Below are positions 14,080 through 15,692 of a DNA stretch of 15,692 bases, in pieces. This DNA comes from Methanosarcinales archaeon. Lineage in GTDB: Archaea > Halobacteriota > Methanosarcinia > Methanosarcinales > Methanogasteraceae. The stretch is taken from contig DAOWIV010000298.1 in NCBI GenBank assembly GCA_030640725.1, forward strand, positions 1 through 15,692, in the 5' to 3' direction. Within the stretch, counting starts at the first letter, position 1, and each line of letters begins with the position of its first letter. A model generated the notes under the pieces. That model was given only the letters and a program-made list of their open reading frames with translations, ran no database searches and was not told the origin of the DNA. Both the position numbers and the translations under genes were made by a program.

Positions 14080-15454
14080 TCAGCCGACTCACGTATAACC
14101 TTGCCCATATAAAAGCCACCACAGAACCGATGACGTTTCCTGCAACCAGCCCCCACCAGATTCCTACCAGTCCCATTTCGAGCGTGAAAGCGAACAGAAT
14201 CGCGAAAATCGGCGTTAAGACAAGTGTTCGCAAAAGCGTTACGATAAGTGCATCCGTCCCCCTGCCCACGCCCTGAAACATCGATGATGACAGCATCCCG
14301 AGCGACACAGTTGGATAGAAGATGCTTATGATCCTGAGAAATGTTGTAAGAGCAGGGGCAATGTGCGCCGCCCCCTCTGTGTATGTGAAGATCGCGGCTA
14401 TATGGGGGGCAAAGACGAATGTTGCAACTGCGATAATCACCTCTATGACCAGACCGACTTTTGTTGCGTAGGTGTGGGCAATCTGCACATTCTTAAAGGA
14501 GTGTTTTCCAAAAGCAGCCCCGGTTACCGTGACGACCGCTGTCGCGATGCCGATTAAGGGTGCTATTGCGATGGTTGCAATCCGCCATCCCACCGAATAG
14601 ACCGCCACCCCGTCGGTGCTATTGACCATCACGATCAGGACGGTTATTATCAAGGTCGTAATCGCCATAGAAAGCTGTTGCACCGAAGCTGGTAAACCAA
14701 CCCTGGAGATGTCCCTGACGATGCTCCAATCGAACCTGAAACCACTGAATTTAAATACTACGTACGTATTCTTCCTGAAAAACAGCCAGTTTGACATGAT
14801 AACCGATGAAACGCCGAGTGATATGAGTGTGGCCCATGCTGCGCCTTCGATGCCCATACCAAGCGTGTATATGAAGATCGGGTCCAGCACGATGTTCAGA
14901 CCTGCACCCAGCACCATGACATACATAGCCCGCTTTGCGTCGCCCTCGCTGCGCAGGATGGCGCTGGCTACATTTACGAAAAATATAATTATGCTCCCCG
15001 CAAAAATGATCCGGGCGTACGCCACTGCAAGCTCGGTCGTCCCGGAAGCCCCCATCAGGACAAAGATGTCCCTTGCAAGAAGAAAGAACGGCACCGAAAA
15101 AATAGCTGCGAGCAGCACCATCATAACGATCGTATGAACCGCCACGTTGTCTGCGCCCGCTTTGTCCTTACCCCCGATCCTGCGGGATATGGCAGCCCCG
15201 CCGCCGATCCCGAGTCCGTTAGAGAGCGACATGATGACAAAGAAGAACGGGAATACAAAACCCATCGCAGCAAGGGCGTCAGCACCAAGACCTGCGACCC
15301 AGAACGCATCAACGATGTTGTAGATCGTCTGCACCGACATCGCAACCATCATCGGAATCGCCAGTTTTATGATGGCTTTTCTGGGATCGCCAAAGAGTGT
15401 TTTGACACCAGCGGTTCCCTTGCCCGGTGATGGTCTGTCAGGTGGTTCTGCCAT
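14054..15454 (-). CDS. MATE family multidrug/cation efflux transporter
   Basis: This 466-residue inner-membrane protein has about twelve hydrophobic segments in two homologous halves. The first half opens with LAIPMMVAMSVQTIYNIVD (31-49) and the second with VGLPASVQQLSMAITTLI, the duplicated MATE signature. Other family features are GLGIGGGAAISRRIGG near residue 80-95 and the loop SEGDAKRAM. Such proteins export drugs or metabolites in exchange for Na+ or H+; the substrate here cannot be told. The ATG at 15454 has no Shine-Dalgarno site, but a TATA box 28 bases upstream fits a leaderless message. The last eight residues (TIFSQKIE) and the TAA stop are encoded by the inverted arm of the neighbouring repeat, so the native C-terminus has probably been replaced. 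Confidence 0.92.
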   Translation of the reverse strand: MAEPPDRPSPGKGTAGVKTLFGDPRKAIIKLAIPMMVAMSVQTIYNIVDAFWVAGLGADALAAMGFVFPFFFVIMSLSNGLGIGGGAAISRRIGGKDKAGADNVAVHTIVMMVLLAAIFSVPFFLLARDIFVLMGASGTTELAVAYARIIFAGSIIIFFVNVASAILRSEGDAKRAMYVMVLGAGLNIVLDPIFIYTLGMGIEGAAWATLISLGVSSVIMSNWLFFRKNTYVVFKFSGFRFDWSIVRDISRVGLPASVQQLSMAITTLIITVLIVMVNSTDGVAVYSVGWRIATIAIAPLIGIATAVVTVTGAAFGKHSFKNVQIAHTYATKVGLVIEVIIAVATFVFAPHIAAIFTYTEGAAHIAPALTTFLRIISIFYPTVSLGMLSSSMFQGVGRGTDALIVTLLRTLVLTPIFAILFAFTLEMGLVGIWWGLVAGNVIGSVVAFIWARLYVSRLTIFSQKIE

Positions 15455-15476
15455 AGGTGGTCTTCTTCTGCCACTG

Positions 15477-15486
15477 CTTATATCCT
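15477..15486. promoter_or_regulatory. Shared bidirectional TATA box
   Basis: The sequence reads CTTATATCCT on the plus strand and AGGATATAAG on the minus strand. Its centre is 28 bases from the MATE ATG (15454) and 27 bases from the ATG of the small ORF (15509), so both transcripts could be leaderless from one near-symmetric element. Confidence 0.45.
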
Positions 15487-15508
15487 CGCGGTCTCAGGCT
15501 CACTCGTT

Positions 15509-15661
15509 ATGCGGTGGGATGCTGCCAACGATTTTGAGTCTCGCATCGATCAAGCGTTCATTGCTTCAGATGCACGAGGGAGGAATATACTTGATGTAAC
15601 CGATTTTCCCGAAAAATCCGGAAGTCTCTATCTGGAAGTTATGCGGGCAAGCCAAAAATAA
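15509..15661 (+). CDS. Possible small protein divergent from MATE
   Basis: A 50-residue frame opens at an ATG 27 bases from a TATA-like element and ends in TAA. The product is charged and soluble (start MRWDAANDFESRID, end YLEVMRASQK), with no membrane helix, signal peptide or cysteine. I recognise no family. Support is limited to the promoter geometry and ordinary amino-acid composition; it may be chance. The remaining bases to the window end (15662-15692) show nothing identifiable. Confidence 0.3.
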   Translation: MRWDAANDFESRIDQAFIASDARGRNILDVTDFPEKSGSLYLEVMRASQK

Positions 15662-15692
15662 GAAACATGGGCGTAAGTAGCCCCTTATCCTC

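Overview
The window is a stretch of euryarchaeal chromosome at moderate GC, most likely from the methanogen/ANME side of the Euryarchaeota. The markers are a fused Hef helicase-nuclease, an archaeal clamp-loader large subunit (RfcL), a short archaeal RNase J next to an isoprenyl diphosphate synthase, and archaellum-type genes (FlaF, FlaG, archaellin). Promoters look archaeal (TATA-like boxes), and strong Shine-Dalgarno sites sit next to genes that appear leaderless. I saw no tRNA, rRNA, CRISPR array or recognisable transposase. The lineage assignment is inference.

Layout. 1-916 (-): a PstS-type phosphate-binding lipoprotein, cut by the window edge just before its C-terminus, with a tandem-repeat promoter region. 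1027-2478 (-): rfcL. 2600-3445 (-): a DinD-like gene, clearly AT-richer than its surroundings and probably acquired. 3717-5937 (-): a two-gene operon, nfnA-nfnB, for a flavin-based ferredoxin/NAD(P)H transhydrogenase, with an 11-base overlap. 6152-8736 (+): RNase J, then a C15/C20-type prenyl synthase, separated by a long imperfect palindromic repeat. 8743-10992 (-): Hef, convergent with the prenyl synthase at a 6-base gap. 11155-13778 (+): a membrane protein with a KaiC-like domain lacking its P-loop, followed by flaF, flaG and an archaellin in a tightly coupled cluster, with no flaH, flaI or flaJ in view. 13779-14079: a repeat block between convergent genes, with a 62-base period, CAC-loop hairpins and 41-base inverted arms. 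14054-15454 (-): a MATE transporter whose last eight codons and stop lie inside one arm of that repeat. 15509-15661 (+): a possible 50-residue protein divergent from MATE around one shared TATA box.

How it fits together. Two genes serve PCNA-linked DNA replication and repair: RfcL has a terminal PIP box and Hef a PIP-like motif. NfnAB balances NADH, NADPH and ferredoxin. IdsA would feed archaeal lipid synthesis. The most unusual part is 11155-14079: a compact filament and stator-like cluster without visible motor genes, preceded by a membrane-anchored relative of the FlaH/KaiC fold, and ending at a structured repeat that has been absorbed into a neighbouring coding sequence.
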